NCBI RefSeq assembly: GCF_034087045.1
Contig: NZ_CP139247.1
Coordinates: 2,940,001-3,004,000, forward strand
Length of the DNA stretch: 64,000 nucleotides
Origin: Chitinophaga sancti
GTDB lineage: Bacteria > Bacteroidota > Bacteroidia > Chitinophagales > Chitinophagaceae
Direction of reading: 5' to 3'
The notes beneath the pieces were generated by a model. That model saw only the letters and a list, made by a program, of their open reading frames with translations. It made no database searches and had not been told where the DNA came from. Position numbers and translations under genes: made by a program. This document shows positions 45,201-54,208 of this stretch, in pieces (within the stretch, counting starts at the first letter, position 1; each line of letters starts with the position of its first letter).

Positions 45201-46583
45201 ATGACAGAATTACAAAAACAACAGGGGGGACAGCAGGAAGAACAACTGCAAACCGCGCCCGGACAAAAACAATCCGCATCACTACAGGAAAATCTCGATA
45301 TACTGGCCAAATACGGCGGATTTGATCTGCTGGAAGGCACCATCGAAGGCGTACAAAACCTCAATCCCGAACGTAAAGCCCGCCGCAATATCTTCCTGAC
45401 CGAAAGCTCCAAAAAAGGAGAAAGAGACTACCTGAAAAAAACACTGGAACTCTGGGAAAAAGTGCTCACCGAAGCACAGGACCTCCCGGATATGGTGACC
45501 TATTGTACTGAACATTCCGAACAGGCAGGCAAAGTTCTGACCCATAACCTGGCCGAAGCTGTAGAAGCTACCAAAGAACTGGAAACTTCTTACCGCAACG
45601 TGGCCCTGTTCTTTAAAAATACTGAGTCTGACAAAGTGAAAAACATCTCCTTCATCAACGTGGAGGCCGATCAGATAAAAGACCTGGACAATACCCGCTT
45701 CATTGACGCCATTCAGCAGGAACTGGTTGCTAACTACGATCGTCTCGATCTGCGTGATAACTACAGTTTACTGATCCTGCCTGGTTACCTGGGTTCCAAC
45801 AAGGTGCTGGAAAAATGGGCGAAGATCGCCTATGAAAACAAAGCCATGCTGGTCACAGACTTCTCTCACCTGGATGCTCCGGATGACGTAATGGAAATGT
45901 TTGAACTGGCGAACCTGACCGGTGGCGAAGTGCATCGTTCCAATGTGATCATGACTGCCAACTGGCTCGTAGGCCGTGGTAAGTTCGACGAGATCAATGA
46001 GCAGGATAACCTATACGTTCCACCTTCCGGCGCGCTGGCAGGTAAGATCTATAAAACCCTCATGTCGCAGGTAACTGCCGGTAAGAAATTCGGTGGTATC
46101 AACGAAGTAGATGGTGTGAAGTTTGAACTGAAGAAAAGTGAAATTGCCAGCCTTGAAAAAATGGGCCTCATCCCAATGGTAAAGGAATACGGCAAGGTCA
46201 TGGCCTTCAGTGCAAAGACATTGTTCAATGGAGATAATATCGGTTTACAAACCTACTCTGTCGTTCGTGTATTTGACTACGTGACCAAAGTACTGATGGA
46301 CTTCCTGAACCGTCGTGCATTTGAAAACTTCAATGCCAATACCCGCAAAGACCTGATGAAACAGATCATCCGCTTCCTGGATAGCATCACTGGGCCGGAT
46401 AAACTGATCGAAGATTTCAACATCCGCCGTTTCGAACAGGACCCTTTACAAAAAGACCGTATTCACCTCGATATACACCTGAAACCATACTTCCCTGCCA
46501 AGAACTTCCTCATCAAAATGGATGGTCACAAAGGGGAAGATGCGAACGAATGGAATACTGAATATGAGCAGGACAAAGCATAA
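45201..46583 (+). CDS. tssC: T6SS contractile sheath large subunit TssC
   Basis: A 460-residue TssC (VipB) sheath protein. The N-terminal 40 residues are Q-rich. TSYRNVALFFKNTESDKVKN and the conserved C-terminal part (NADTRKDLMKQII-like NANTRKDLMKQIIRFLDSIT, then HLDIHLKPYFPAKNFLIKMD) match the family. It contracts with TssB to fire the Hcp tube. A hairpin follows before the next gene. Confidence 0.94.
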   Translation: MTELQKQQGGQQEEQLQTAPGQKQSASLQENLDILAKYGGFDLLEGTIEGVQNLNPERKARRNIFLTESSKKGERDYLKKTLELWEKVLTEAQDLPDMVTYCTEHSEQAGKVLTHNLAEAVEATKELETSYRNVALFFKNTESDKVKNISFINVEADQIKDLDNTRFIDAIQQELVANYDRLDLRDNYSLLILPGYLGSNKVLEKWAKIAYENKAMLVTDFSHLDAPDDVMEMFELANLTGGEVHRSNVIMTANWLVGRGKFDEINEQDNLYVPPSGALAGKIYKTLMSQVTAGKKFGGINEVDGVKFELKKSEIASLEKMGLIPMVKEYGKVMAFSAKTLFNGDNIGLQTYSVVRVFDYVTKVLMDFLNRRAFENFNANTRKDLMKQIIRFLDSITGPDKLIEDFNIRRFEQDPLQKDRIHLDIHLKPYFPAKNFLIKMDGHKGEDANEWNTEYEQDKA

Positions 46584-46629
46584 AATGGTTACCCGCGATT
46601 CAACTTATTGATGATAAACAAACTGTAGT

Positions 46630-46662
46630 TCCCCCTCCTGGAGGGGGAGCCTGTTTTTTAAG
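46630..46662 (+). terminator. Hairpin with T-run after tssC
   Basis: TCCCCCTCC pairs with GGAGGGGGA around the centre, followed a few bases on by TTTTTT. It may cut the transcript so that sheath proteins are made in excess over the downstream envelope proteins. Confidence 0.65.
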
Positions 46663-46712
46663 CCGGGAGCATTTTTGTGTAAACATAAAATCAAAAGCAA
46701 GGAAAAAGTCAG

Positions 46713-47582
46713 ATGAAGCAATTGCTATTAGGCGTTTTCTGTTGTTGCTTCTTGTCATGGAGCAATGCTTCAGGACAAGCGCAGCCAGACAGTATTATCA
46801 CGACGAAAGGCGCCGTCACCCTTATTACCTGTGGATCTTCCATCAGTACCTTTCAAATCGGAGATGGAAAAAATTCAGATTACGACTATCGCATCGTAGA
46901 TGGAAATGTCGTATTTATCCGGCCGGTAGTGGCAAACCCACGCCCGACCAATCTGGTAATCAGGGAAGGAGAAAATATTTTTTACATGATCCTGGCCTAC
47001 CGGGAAAAGGTAGAACTGTCAAAACTGAAGTACAACCTGTCAGGCGGTGCTACGGCAAAGACACCTACTAGTGGGGCAGGCGCCGGAGGTGGCACTTCAA
47101 CAGCCGCTACCACTGCGGAACCCGTAGCTGATAATAACACACCATTGCCGGATGTCGATACCTTAACAGTAGGAAACATCGCAACAGACTTTATGAAACA
47201 ACGAAAGGTACAGCGGCAGTATGAAACCACTTCGGAAGATATTACGGTCACGTTTTCGCAGGCGATGAGTCTGAACAACCTGATGTATTTGTGTTTCAGG
47301 ATAAAGAACCAGGGTGGTACACCCTACCAGGTAGAGAAAGTAACGATCATGCATAAAGTGCATACTGATACAACCACCCTGCATCATTTGCCAATCGCCT
47401 ATAGAAAAGGGCCTTCCTTTTTTGGCGGCAGAGATGAAGAAAACGTAGTGTTTGTAACACCTGCACCTGTACTGAAGAAGTCCGATGAGCTCATCTTCAT
47501 CATGTACAATGCAGCCACAAAGAACCAGATTGTTTTGTATGTACCAATGAGCGGTTTGCCAAAATACATGATCACTAAATGA
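46713..47582 (+). CDS. Periplasmic TraN/DUF4138-like T6SS-associated protein
   Basis: A 289-residue exported protein with a signal peptide (1-21, SNASGQAQ). The N-terminal domain (ISTFQIGDGKNSDYDYRIVD, LVIREGENIFYMILAYREKV) resembles the DUF4138/TraN protein of Bacteroidota conjugative transposons, which sits in the cell envelope. A low-complexity linker rich in A, G, T and S follows at about 110-150, then a second beta domain ending PMSGLPKYMITK. It lies between tssC and the lytic transglycosylase and shares a 4-nt ATGA overlap with the latter. It may take the place of one of the T6SSiii-specific envelope subunits. Confidence 0.65.
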   Translation: MKQLLLGVFCCCFLSWSNASGQAQPDSIITTKGAVTLITCGSSISTFQIGDGKNSDYDYRIVDGNVVFIRPVVANPRPTNLVIREGENIFYMILAYREKVELSKLKYNLSGGATAKTPTSGAGAGGGTSTAATTAEPVADNNTPLPDVDTLTVGNIATDFMKQRKVQRQYETTSEDITVTFSQAMSLNNLMYLCFRIKNQGGTPYQVEKVTIMHKVHTDTTTLHHLPIAYRKGPSFFGGRDEENVVFVTPAPVLKKSDELIFIMYNAATKNQIVLYVPMSGLPKYMITK

Positions 47583-48610
47583 TCCGGCGTTATCTCCATA
47601 TAATCCTTGTTTGCACCTTTTGTGTGATCACAGAAGTACTGTCTGCACAGCAGGTGGCCTTTTGTGGCGAATCTGTGCCCATGGAACGGGACTTTGTAAA
47701 TTACCGGTTGATGGATGTGATTAAGGGCCACCTCCGTCACCGTAATTTTTTGCCAGCGCTGAAAGCCCGGTCAGAACAGTATTTTCCGCTCATTGTACCC
47801 ATCTTACAGCAATACCATATACCGGAAGATTTTAAATATTTACCTGTGGTGGAAAGTGGCTTTACCAATGCTACCTCCGTCGTAGGTGCACAGGGTATCT
47901 GGCAGCTGATGCCGGCTACCGCTACTACTTTGGGACTGGACGTAAGTAATTCAAATGATGAGCGGAATGAGCTGCTGAAATCAACACATGCAGCGTGTAA
48001 ATACCTCGTACAATTATACAATCAGTTACACTCCTGGACACTGGCCGCTGCTGCTTACAACTGTGGTGCGGGCAATATCTCGCGCAATATCCGTAAGCAG
48101 GGCAGCAGCGATTATTATCAGCTGATGCTGAACAGCGAAACGGCACAGTACATTTACAAGATCATTGCGATCAAGCAATTGTTCGAATATCCTGAAGTGT
48201 ACATTCCTGAATTTGGATACAATGTATTCAACAAGACAACGGTGAATGCCTCTGTTTTTAATTCAGGACCTTCGGTAGAGTCAGATAAACGATTCAGAAG
48301 TATCAAAATCAATATCGGCGGTAAGTCAGAAAAAACAGCTATCACGACACTGGCCGCTAAGATGCAGAGCAGTACAAGCTTTGAAGACGGGCAGCTGGTA
48401 AGTATATTGTTGTTGGACGATTTGCAGGCAAATGGTGTCTATATCCGGAAGCAAACAAAACTGTCGGGGAGGGGCTGGCTGGTGAGTAACCGTATCTATG
48501 TAGATCTTGGTTTTGGTAACATGGTGGTATTGTGCGATGCTGGAGGGAAGAAAGGTGTTTCGCCCGAAACGCTTAAAGCAGGAGGAGAAGTTCGCTTACA
48601 GAAAATATAG
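47579..48610 (+). CDS. T6SS-associated lytic transglycosylase (MltD-like)
   Basis: A 343-residue exported protein with a signal peptide (about 1-23, TEVLSAQQ). The SLT/GH23 domain at about 80-230 has the catalytic Glu in YLPVVESGFTNATSVVGAQG, then GIWQLMPATATTLGL and AAAAYNCGAGNISRNI. The C-terminal third carries a weak module (LDDLQANGVYIRKQTKLSGR) but no clear LysM. It cuts glycan strands; in a T6SS locus it most likely opens the murein for the trans-envelope complex. The start overlaps the previous stop as ATGA, implying coupled translation. Confidence 0.85.
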   Translation: MIRRYLHIILVCTFCVITEVLSAQQVAFCGESVPMERDFVNYRLMDVIKGHLRHRNFLPALKARSEQYFPLIVPILQQYHIPEDFKYLPVVESGFTNATSVVGAQGIWQLMPATATTLGLDVSNSNDERNELLKSTHAACKYLVQLYNQLHSWTLAAAAYNCGAGNISRNIRKQGSSDYYQLMLNSETAQYIYKIIAIKQLFEYPEVYIPEFGYNVFNKTTVNASVFNSGPSVESDKRFRSIKINIGGKSEKTAITTLAAKMQSSTSFEDGQLVSILLLDDLQANGVYIRKQTKLSGRGWLVSNRIYVDLGFGNMVVLCDAGGKKGVSPETLKAGGEVRLQKI

Positions 48611-48615
48611 CTACA

Positions 48616-48660
48616 TTCAATAAAAGCGCTTTTGCCGCAGGCAAAAGCGCTTTTATTGAA
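48616..48660. terminator. Bidirectional terminator between the transglycosylase gene and tssF
   Basis: A perfect 21-bp stem with a GCA loop; the arms run from TTCAATAAAAGC to GCTTTTATTGAA. It separates convergent transcripts. Confidence 0.9.
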
Positions 48661-48674
48661 AAGGATAGTATTAA

Positions 48675-50507
48675 TCACATTAATACATCATTCATGAAAA
48701 TTCTATACGGATAATTATTTGTCCCATTCTCCTTCAATTGTTGTAACATCTCATCTTTCATATACAACAAACTTCCTTCTGCATACAAATTCGCTGGTTT
48801 AGATAAAGTGATTTTTATATCCAGCGTTCTGCTATATCCTTCTGAAGCACCGGGTTTTACTGACACCCCTTTCACAATGCTCACCTCTCTCAGCTCTTTC
48901 CCCATCACATACCTGACCAGTGCTTTGATATCTTCAGGTGTCACAATCCTATTCCGTGTAAGCAAATGATAGCGATACAGGTTGATCTTTTCATCAATAC
49001 TCAACCGGTCTTTTCCACCCTGTGTATTCGACAGCATACAGATAGAATTCGGCTGTAACTGCACACTACCATATTCCTGCAACCTGCTACCCATACGGAT
49101 ATTATTCCCCGTACTACCATTGGTCGTATAAAACTCTAAAAACAAATAATCTGCATTTTCCTTTGGCTTGATCATCAGGTAAGGAATATTCCCCCTGTTG
49201 CTGGTAGGCTGTAATTGTTCTTCCAGGGATGCGATCAACTGATGCAGTTCCCGCATTCTACTCGCCACATAGTCATTCCGCACTTCTTCAAAGAGCGAAC
49301 TTTCATCCCGGATCACTTCAATCAGGTAAGCAATGATCTCTTTTGCCTCACGGGAATCGAACCGGCCAATACCACTGCTCCTGATCACCAGCTCGCCTTC
49401 CTGCATCTCACCGCTGGTCGTAAAGTTACGCACATGGTAATCGGTGCCTGCCACATCATACACACGTTTCACATCAAAGTAAATATCGTTGGTATGCAGC
49501 GGCATAATATTCAGGTACTTGTTCAGTCGCTGTGACTGTTCATTCAGTTTTTTATTGATGACCGGGAAGCTGTTGATACTGCAGAACAGGTCTTCCAGCA
49601 GGGAATGACGAATAGTTTCAGGGAATTCAATCCTGATCCACACGATCTCCTGTTGCAGTCTGCTGCTACCCTGGCCAAACACATGATGTAGGGCAGGAGG
49701 GAAGGGCATGGCTGCCGGTAGTGGCTCAGTGCTGGTGACCGTCAGAAAATGTTGTTTGAATCGTTGTAATACCTGCTGACTATACCTGGTATTGGTATCG
49801 AAGGCGGGTTCCATGATGGCTTCCAGGTCTTCCTGGGCGGCGCTTTTGCTATGAAAATAGCCGCTTTTAACCTGCAAAGGTGTTTCACCTATATAAAATT
49901 TAGCCAGTGGCAGGTAATGATAAAACATTTCCTGCAGGTGTACGTTTCGCAGATCAAAGAAAAAAGAGAGCCCTTCTGCGGAGGTTACGGCTCCTTCCAT
50001 ACTCAGACCCAACCAAAGGTGATTAGGCGGTGTATCGGCCTGTAAATTGCCTTGAAGGACCTGTTCTTTGAACCAATGGTCCCTGGTCTCAAACAGTTTA
50101 CCGCCAATCACGCTATATTTTACCTGTCCGCGGAACAGGCGATGATGTGCCAGGGGCATAAAAAAGAGGTCCTGGCTATTGAAGCCGTTCCTCAGTGAAT
50201 AGAAAAACTGGTGATCGGGTGTGAGCGCTGCTGTTCGCTCATTGCAACTTGCATGCAGAATACCATAGGCCGGCTGGCTGCTGGTGATCGGTTCCGGCAT
50301 CATGATCTGGGCCAGTCGTTCTACCAATCGGGCATGAGATACTTCTGCTTCGCCTGATATTTTTTCCAGTTCACTGGCGCAGGCTTCCAGTAATAACTGT
50401 ACAATGGGATCAAAGGAGGTTTCTACCTCTGCATCAGGGTATCCCCACAGCCTGGCGGCCGTTTTCAGCATCCGGTCTTTGATTCGTTCTTTTTGCTCTT
50501 TAGCCAA
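48675..50507 (-). CDS. tssF: T6SS baseplate subunit TssF
   Basis: A 610-residue baseplate protein. The N-terminus (ERIKDRMLKTAARLWGYPDA, FDPIVQLLLEACASELEKIS, VERLAQIMMPEPITSSQPAY) is the signature of TssF. It forms the wedge with TssE, TssG and TssK. Order on the minus strand is tssP-like, tssE, tssF, with tssF 55 nt after tssE and ending at a strong hairpin. Length is normal for the family. Confidence 0.92.
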   Translation of the reverse strand: MAKEQKERIKDRMLKTAARLWGYPDAEVETSFDPIVQLLLEACASELEKISGEAEVSHARLVERLAQIMMPEPITSSQPAYGILHASCNERTAALTPDHQFFYSLRNGFNSQDLFFMPLAHHRLFRGQVKYSVIGGKLFETRDHWFKEQVLQGNLQADTPPNHLWLGLSMEGAVTSAEGLSFFFDLRNVHLQEMFYHYLPLAKFYIGETPLQVKSGYFHSKSAAQEDLEAIMEPAFDTNTRYSQQVLQRFKQHFLTVTSTEPLPAAMPFPPALHHVFGQGSSRLQQEIVWIRIEFPETIRHSLLEDLFCSINSFPVINKKLNEQSQRLNKYLNIMPLHTNDIYFDVKRVYDVAGTDYHVRNFTTSGEMQEGELVIRSSGIGRFDSREAKEIIAYLIEVIRDESSLFEEVRNDYVASRMRELHQLIASLEEQLQPTSNRGNIPYLMIKPKENADYLFLEFYTTNGSTGNNIRMGSRLQEYGSVQLQPNSICMLSNTQGGKDRLSIDEKINLYRYHLLTRNRIVTPEDIKALVRYVMGKELREVSIVKGVSVKPGASEGYSRTLDIKITLSKPANLYAEGSLLYMKDEMLQQLKENGTNNYPYRIFMNDVLM

Positions 50508-50562
50508 GGGTTAAGGTTTTGGGTCAATTAAATCTGGTGCATATTCCACACTGAAATTTTTT

Positions 50563-50994
50563 TTAATCATATGACAATGGACTTACGTAAAAGAAACTAC
50601 TATAATTGAAATCAGTTTTGTTTCTTGCCAACACCCCCGTCACTGTCACCCGTATTTTCTTCTTTACTTTTTTAGAAGTCATCCCCATCACTTCCTCCTG
50701 ACTGATCTGCGCCACTACTCTCGTCTGTGTCAACCGTTTCTCATATCTGTTGATAGAAGCTCTTATCGACAGCTCCACCTGTTCTTTCACTTCATTGTTC
50801 GAAGCCCTGATATCGAAATCGTTGTCCCACAACTGACAACCATACTGGGGATCGTCTTTGTTCTCTCCCAGTACGGTTGTGATTAACAACTGGATATGCT
50901 GTGCTACCGATTCTTCGAGATTCACATCCGGCAGATCCTGCTTTTGCAAAATTCTGGAAAAATCCATGGGTAGTTTATAATACTGCTGTTTCAT
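50563..50994 (-). CDS. tssE: T6SS baseplate subunit TssE (gp25-like)
   Basis: A 143-residue gp25/GPW-type protein that seeds sheath assembly at the baseplate. The central part has NLEESVAQHIQLLITTVLGE followed by PQYGCQLWDNDF; the RASINRYEKRL segment and the beta strands VKKKIRVTVTGVLAR follow. The usual EPR signature of gp25 proteins is not obvious, as is common in T6SSiii members. It follows the PKD protein gene by 29 nt. Confidence 0.88.
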   Translation of the reverse strand: MKQQYYKLPMDFSRILQKQDLPDVNLEESVAQHIQLLITTVLGENKDDPQYGCQLWDNDFDIRASNNEVKEQVELSIRASINRYEKRLTQTRVVAQISQEEVMGMTSKKVKKKIRVTVTGVLARNKTDFNYSSFFYVSPLSYD

Positions 50995-51023
50995 TTTTCA
51001 ATCATTAAAGAGAAAATCAATCA

Positions 51024-52088
51024 TTAAAAAATGCCTAAGAATTTCTTGTCGTATCGTACACGTATTTCCTTCACACAACCGTTTTGATCTTTGATCAGGT
51101 TCACGAGTTCAATCTTAAATCGTTTCTTACCACGGATACGTGAGCAGAAATGACTGAAAGAGTCCGTATCCTTATCATTCAGCAATACCCTTGCATTCAG
51201 ATTATCGCAGAGGTAAGGAGAGAAGTCATTGGCATTCTTTTGTTTATCTACCACCTGGCTCAGCATGAACTTAAATTCATCGTCTGATACGGAGGGTACC
51301 TTCGGTTTTTCAGGCGCCGTTGGTTGCGGAGTAGGCTCCGGCACTTTGTTTTCTTCAGGGAACGGCATGGGTTTAAAGTCTTCCACTTTGTGATTGCTTT
51401 GAGCAGGGAACACCATGATATGTTTGGTCACCATCTTGCTGCTATCGCCATTGATAATGAGAGACAAAATGCGTTCGCCGGGTGAAGAGAATGTATATGT
51501 AACAGCGCGGCCGCTATGCACTTCGGCACCTCTTTGCAACAGTTGCCACTGCCATGTGCGGGCATGGCCAGTACTATTTGTAAACGTAGCAGGACGGCCT
51601 GCCAGCACTTCTTCCGGACCATCGATAGTGGGGTAGAGGTCGGCGGCTGGTGCAGGGGTATTATCTGCTAAAGCATTGATAATAATTACTTCCTGGTGCC
51701 AGGTACACTTGCTATGTGTGAGGGTCACCATATAAGTGCCGGCTTTTGTAAAAGCATGGTATACCTGCAAGCCACTGGTAGTGGCAGTAGAATCACCAAA
51801 ATCCCAGGTGAGCCCGCTGTTGCTGCCTCCGTTTGTAGCAGCTTTAAAGGTGATCACTTCTCCTGTACTAAAAGAAGTGTGTTTTCCTGCATTGTTCCGG
51901 CTTGCAAGTTCAATACTTATCTGGCTGCAATCTTCGCGGCCGGTGGCCTGGAAGGCCAGTATAATGATACTGATGCCCAGTAATGCAAGGAATGTGTACA
52001 GTACCATTGGGTCGATATGGTTTGTTATCTTGCTGAATGGTCTATACGTAGTAACTTTTCGCTCATTTGCGGACTTTCTTGGGGTCAT
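51024..52088 (-). CDS. PKD-domain membrane protein, TssP-like
   Basis: The ATG at 52088 gives 354 residues; a TTG at 52109 would add seven. A single membrane helix (MVLYTFLALLGISIIILAFQ) follows a basic cytoplasmic N-terminus. The periplasmic part has two PKD-like domains (FKAATNGGSNSGLTWDFGDS, and one near ERILSLIINGDSS), a Pro-rich linker (VPEPTPQPTAPEKPKVP), and a C-terminal Cys-containing domain ending VRYDKKFLGIF. T6SSiii clusters carry the subtype-specific proteins TssN to TssR in place of TssJLM; a PKD-containing single-pass protein fits TssP. The name is inferred from context. Confidence 0.65.
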   Translation of the reverse strand: MTPRKSANERKVTTYRPFSKITNHIDPMVLYTFLALLGISIIILAFQATGREDCSQISIELASRNNAGKHTSFSTGEVITFKAATNGGSNSGLTWDFGDSTATTSGLQVYHAFTKAGTYMVTLTHSKCTWHQEVIIINALADNTPAPAADLYPTIDGPEEVLAGRPATFTNSTGHARTWQWQLLQRGAEVHSGRAVTYTFSSPGERILSLIINGDSSKMVTKHIMVFPAQSNHKVEDFKPMPFPEENKVPEPTPQPTAPEKPKVPSVSDDEFKFMLSQVVDKQKNANDFSPYLCDNLNARVLLNDKDTDSFSHFCSRIRGKKRFKIELVNLIKDQNGCVKEIRVRYDKKFLGIF

Positions 52089-52252
52089 AGGTTTCTCGTA
52101 TTTCTGCAATTTTAAATATTTTTTTAGATAAATTAATAAACTAACTACATTCGTAGTTGAAATTTTAACATTTGAATCCGTGAAATCTGGTGATATTTGT
52201 TAGTATGTAACCCTGAAAAATAAGAGATCAAGAAAAACCTAAATTAACCCGT

Positions 52253-53209
52253 ATGGTAAATAATGCCCAAAAAGCCGCGGTGCTGGAAGAAGTGATCGAC
52301 CATATCAGCAAATTGCATTATGATGTACGTGCCGAAGTAGTAGTGGGAGAGTTACTGGATAATCATGTGCGTGCCGAAGAAATTGCTGTACAAAATCAAA
52401 ACGTATTTGTACGGTCTTTCAATAAAGATATCTTAAGTGCTCAACTGGATGATTCGCAACCTTATCATCCATTCATTTCGCTTACCCTCTCCCGTGATGG
52501 ACTGTACGATCGTTTGCCGGAGGGTATCTTCCACCAGTTCACGCCGCAGCAGCAACAGCGCTCAGTGAGAGAAATGGTGCTCAACTACAAGCGTCAGCAA
52601 AAAGAGCAACAGGAAGCCAGAAAGTTTTTTCGTCCCCTTGAAAATGAATTCTTCCTGCAAAGAGTTTTTCTTGAACAGAAAGAAAAACATTTACTCTTTG
52701 ATGCGTTTGGAAAAGATGCAGATGAACTGTTTCTTGCCTTCTGGGGCATACGGTCTGATTTGCCAAAAACGGCCCTGAAAAAATTGGTAAAATTGTTGCC
52801 ATATATCTACCGCATAGCAGGTAACCTGCCTTTGGTACAATTGTATTTGCAGGCCATTCTGGATGAGCCTGTAAAAATTGTACAGGAAGATATGCCGACG
52901 GCTGTAGAAACAGGCAGCCAGGTGCCTTTAGGTGATTCAAGATTAGGATTGGATGCGATGACTGGCGATCTCTTTTATACAGATATGCCTGTATGGAAAA
53001 TTACCATTGGCCCCCTTCAACAGCACAGGGTACACGACTTCCTCCCGTGGCAGCCTTATGGCCGTCTGCTGGAGACCTGTTTTAGTTTCCTGGTGCCAGT
53101 TGATGTAGATGTTGAGACCATCCTGGAGCCTCACCCCGATGAGAAGGAAGTCTTTATGGCTGATACTCAGGAAAAAGAGGGTTTAGGAGGGTACAATTTT
53201 TACCTGTAG
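52253..53209 (+). CDS. tssG: T6SS baseplate subunit TssG
   Basis: A 318-residue baseplate wedge protein in the Bacteroidota form. SLTLSRDGLYDRLPEGIFHQ is the best signature; FFRPLENEFFLQRVFLEQKE and the C-terminal half (LIPYIYRIAGNLP-like LLPYIYRIAGNLPLVQLYLQ) agree. It binds TssF and TssK. It begins the second plus-strand group, tssG-tssN-tssK-tssO, and is divergent from the tssP-like gene. Confidence 0.87.
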   Translation: MVNNAQKAAVLEEVIDHISKLHYDVRAEVVVGELLDNHVRAEEIAVQNQNVFVRSFNKDILSAQLDDSQPYHPFISLTLSRDGLYDRLPEGIFHQFTPQQQQRSVREMVLNYKRQQKEQQEARKFFRPLENEFFLQRVFLEQKEKHLLFDAFGKDADELFLAFWGIRSDLPKTALKKLVKLLPYIYRIAGNLPLVQLYLQAILDEPVKIVQEDMPTAVETGSQVPLGDSRLGLDAMTGDLFYTDMPVWKITIGPLQQHRVHDFLPWQPYGRLLETCFSFLVPVDVDVETILEPHPDEKEVFMADTQEKEGLGGYNFYL

Positions 53210-53328
53210 GCATTAAATGGAACTATTTTTGCATGTAATATACCCTTATGGTTTGATTCCGGGCCCAGCGGAGTATTCCAGCCCCAGATTCATCCAACAG
53301 GTTTAACCCTTTCCGAGGAAATAAGACT

Positions 53329-54183
53329 ATGATACTAAAAGCTAAGATCTACATTGTACTGGCGGCATTCATGGCTATCGGCTCCCTGATAGTGGGACTG
53401 CTGAGCCGTTATATTAAAAACTTTTCCCTATATAAGAAAAAGGCACTCTGGTACCTGGCTATCATGGTACTGGTATTTGCTGTCATCAGCTCTATTCCGT
53501 TCCTCTTTACACACCAGAATTCCATGAGCCAGTATGTCTTCTACGAAGTATGGTTCCTGGGTTTAGGCGTAGTACATTGTAACCTCATGTATACGCGTTT
53601 CTGGGGGAGTGAAGATTCGTTTGGCTCAGAGCTGGCATTCATTGTGGCTATCTGGTTATTTGGTGGGATCGGGTTCATTCTCATTCAGCATCTTTTTGCA
53701 AAAGGAGAGTTTTCATTTTACCCGCTGCTTACCTGTATGTTCGCATTCGCACTGCCTACATTTGTGTATAAGACTTTCGAAAAGATGATGGCCATTCCTG
53801 CCAAAATTTTCAAGTGGTGGCAATATCCTGCTTACCAGGAATTGCCCGAAGTGAATGAAGATGATATGCGCGACCTGATTGTAATAGGTTTCGAACTGGA
53901 GAAGAAAGTAACAGATCATGACCGCACATACTTCCGTGCACGTACGCCTATCAAAATGGACCTGGGCGATCTCTTCTATCATTTCATCAATGACTATAAC
54001 GACCGTTATCCCAATACGCCGATTGACGTAGTGGATGCAAACGGACAACCATATGGCTGGGTATTTCACCTCAAATCAGGTTGGCTGGGTACAGCTAAAA
54101 CCCTCGATCCTGACAAAGCTGTATTCATGAATGGCATGCGCGAAAACAGTGTCATTATTTGTAACAGAATTATTATCAATTAA
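53329..54183 (+). CDS. tssN: T6SSiii inner-membrane protein TssN
   Basis: A 284-residue protein with about five membrane helices in residues 1-150 (IYIVLAAFMAIGSLIVGLL, LWYLAIMVLVFAVISSIPFL, AFIVAIWLFGGIGFILIQHL). A soluble C-terminal domain (DLIVIGFELEKKVTDHDRTY, VDANGQPYGWVFHLKSGWLG) follows. TssN is specific to T6SS subtype iii and is part of the membrane anchor that replaces TssJLM. tssK starts 25 nt downstream. Confidence 0.88.
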   Translation: MILKAKIYIVLAAFMAIGSLIVGLLSRYIKNFSLYKKKALWYLAIMVLVFAVISSIPFLFTHQNSMSQYVFYEVWFLGLGVVHCNLMYTRFWGSEDSFGSELAFIVAIWLFGGIGFILIQHLFAKGEFSFYPLLTCMFAFALPTFVYKTFEKMMAIPAKIFKWWQYPAYQELPEVNEDDMRDLIVIGFELEKKVTDHDRTYFRARTPIKMDLGDLFYHFINDYNDRYPNTPIDVVDANGQPYGWVFHLKSGWLGTAKTLDPDKAVFMNGMRENSVIICNRIIIN

Positions 54184-54208
54184 TCCCTACATTTTAAATT
54201 ATTCATCC

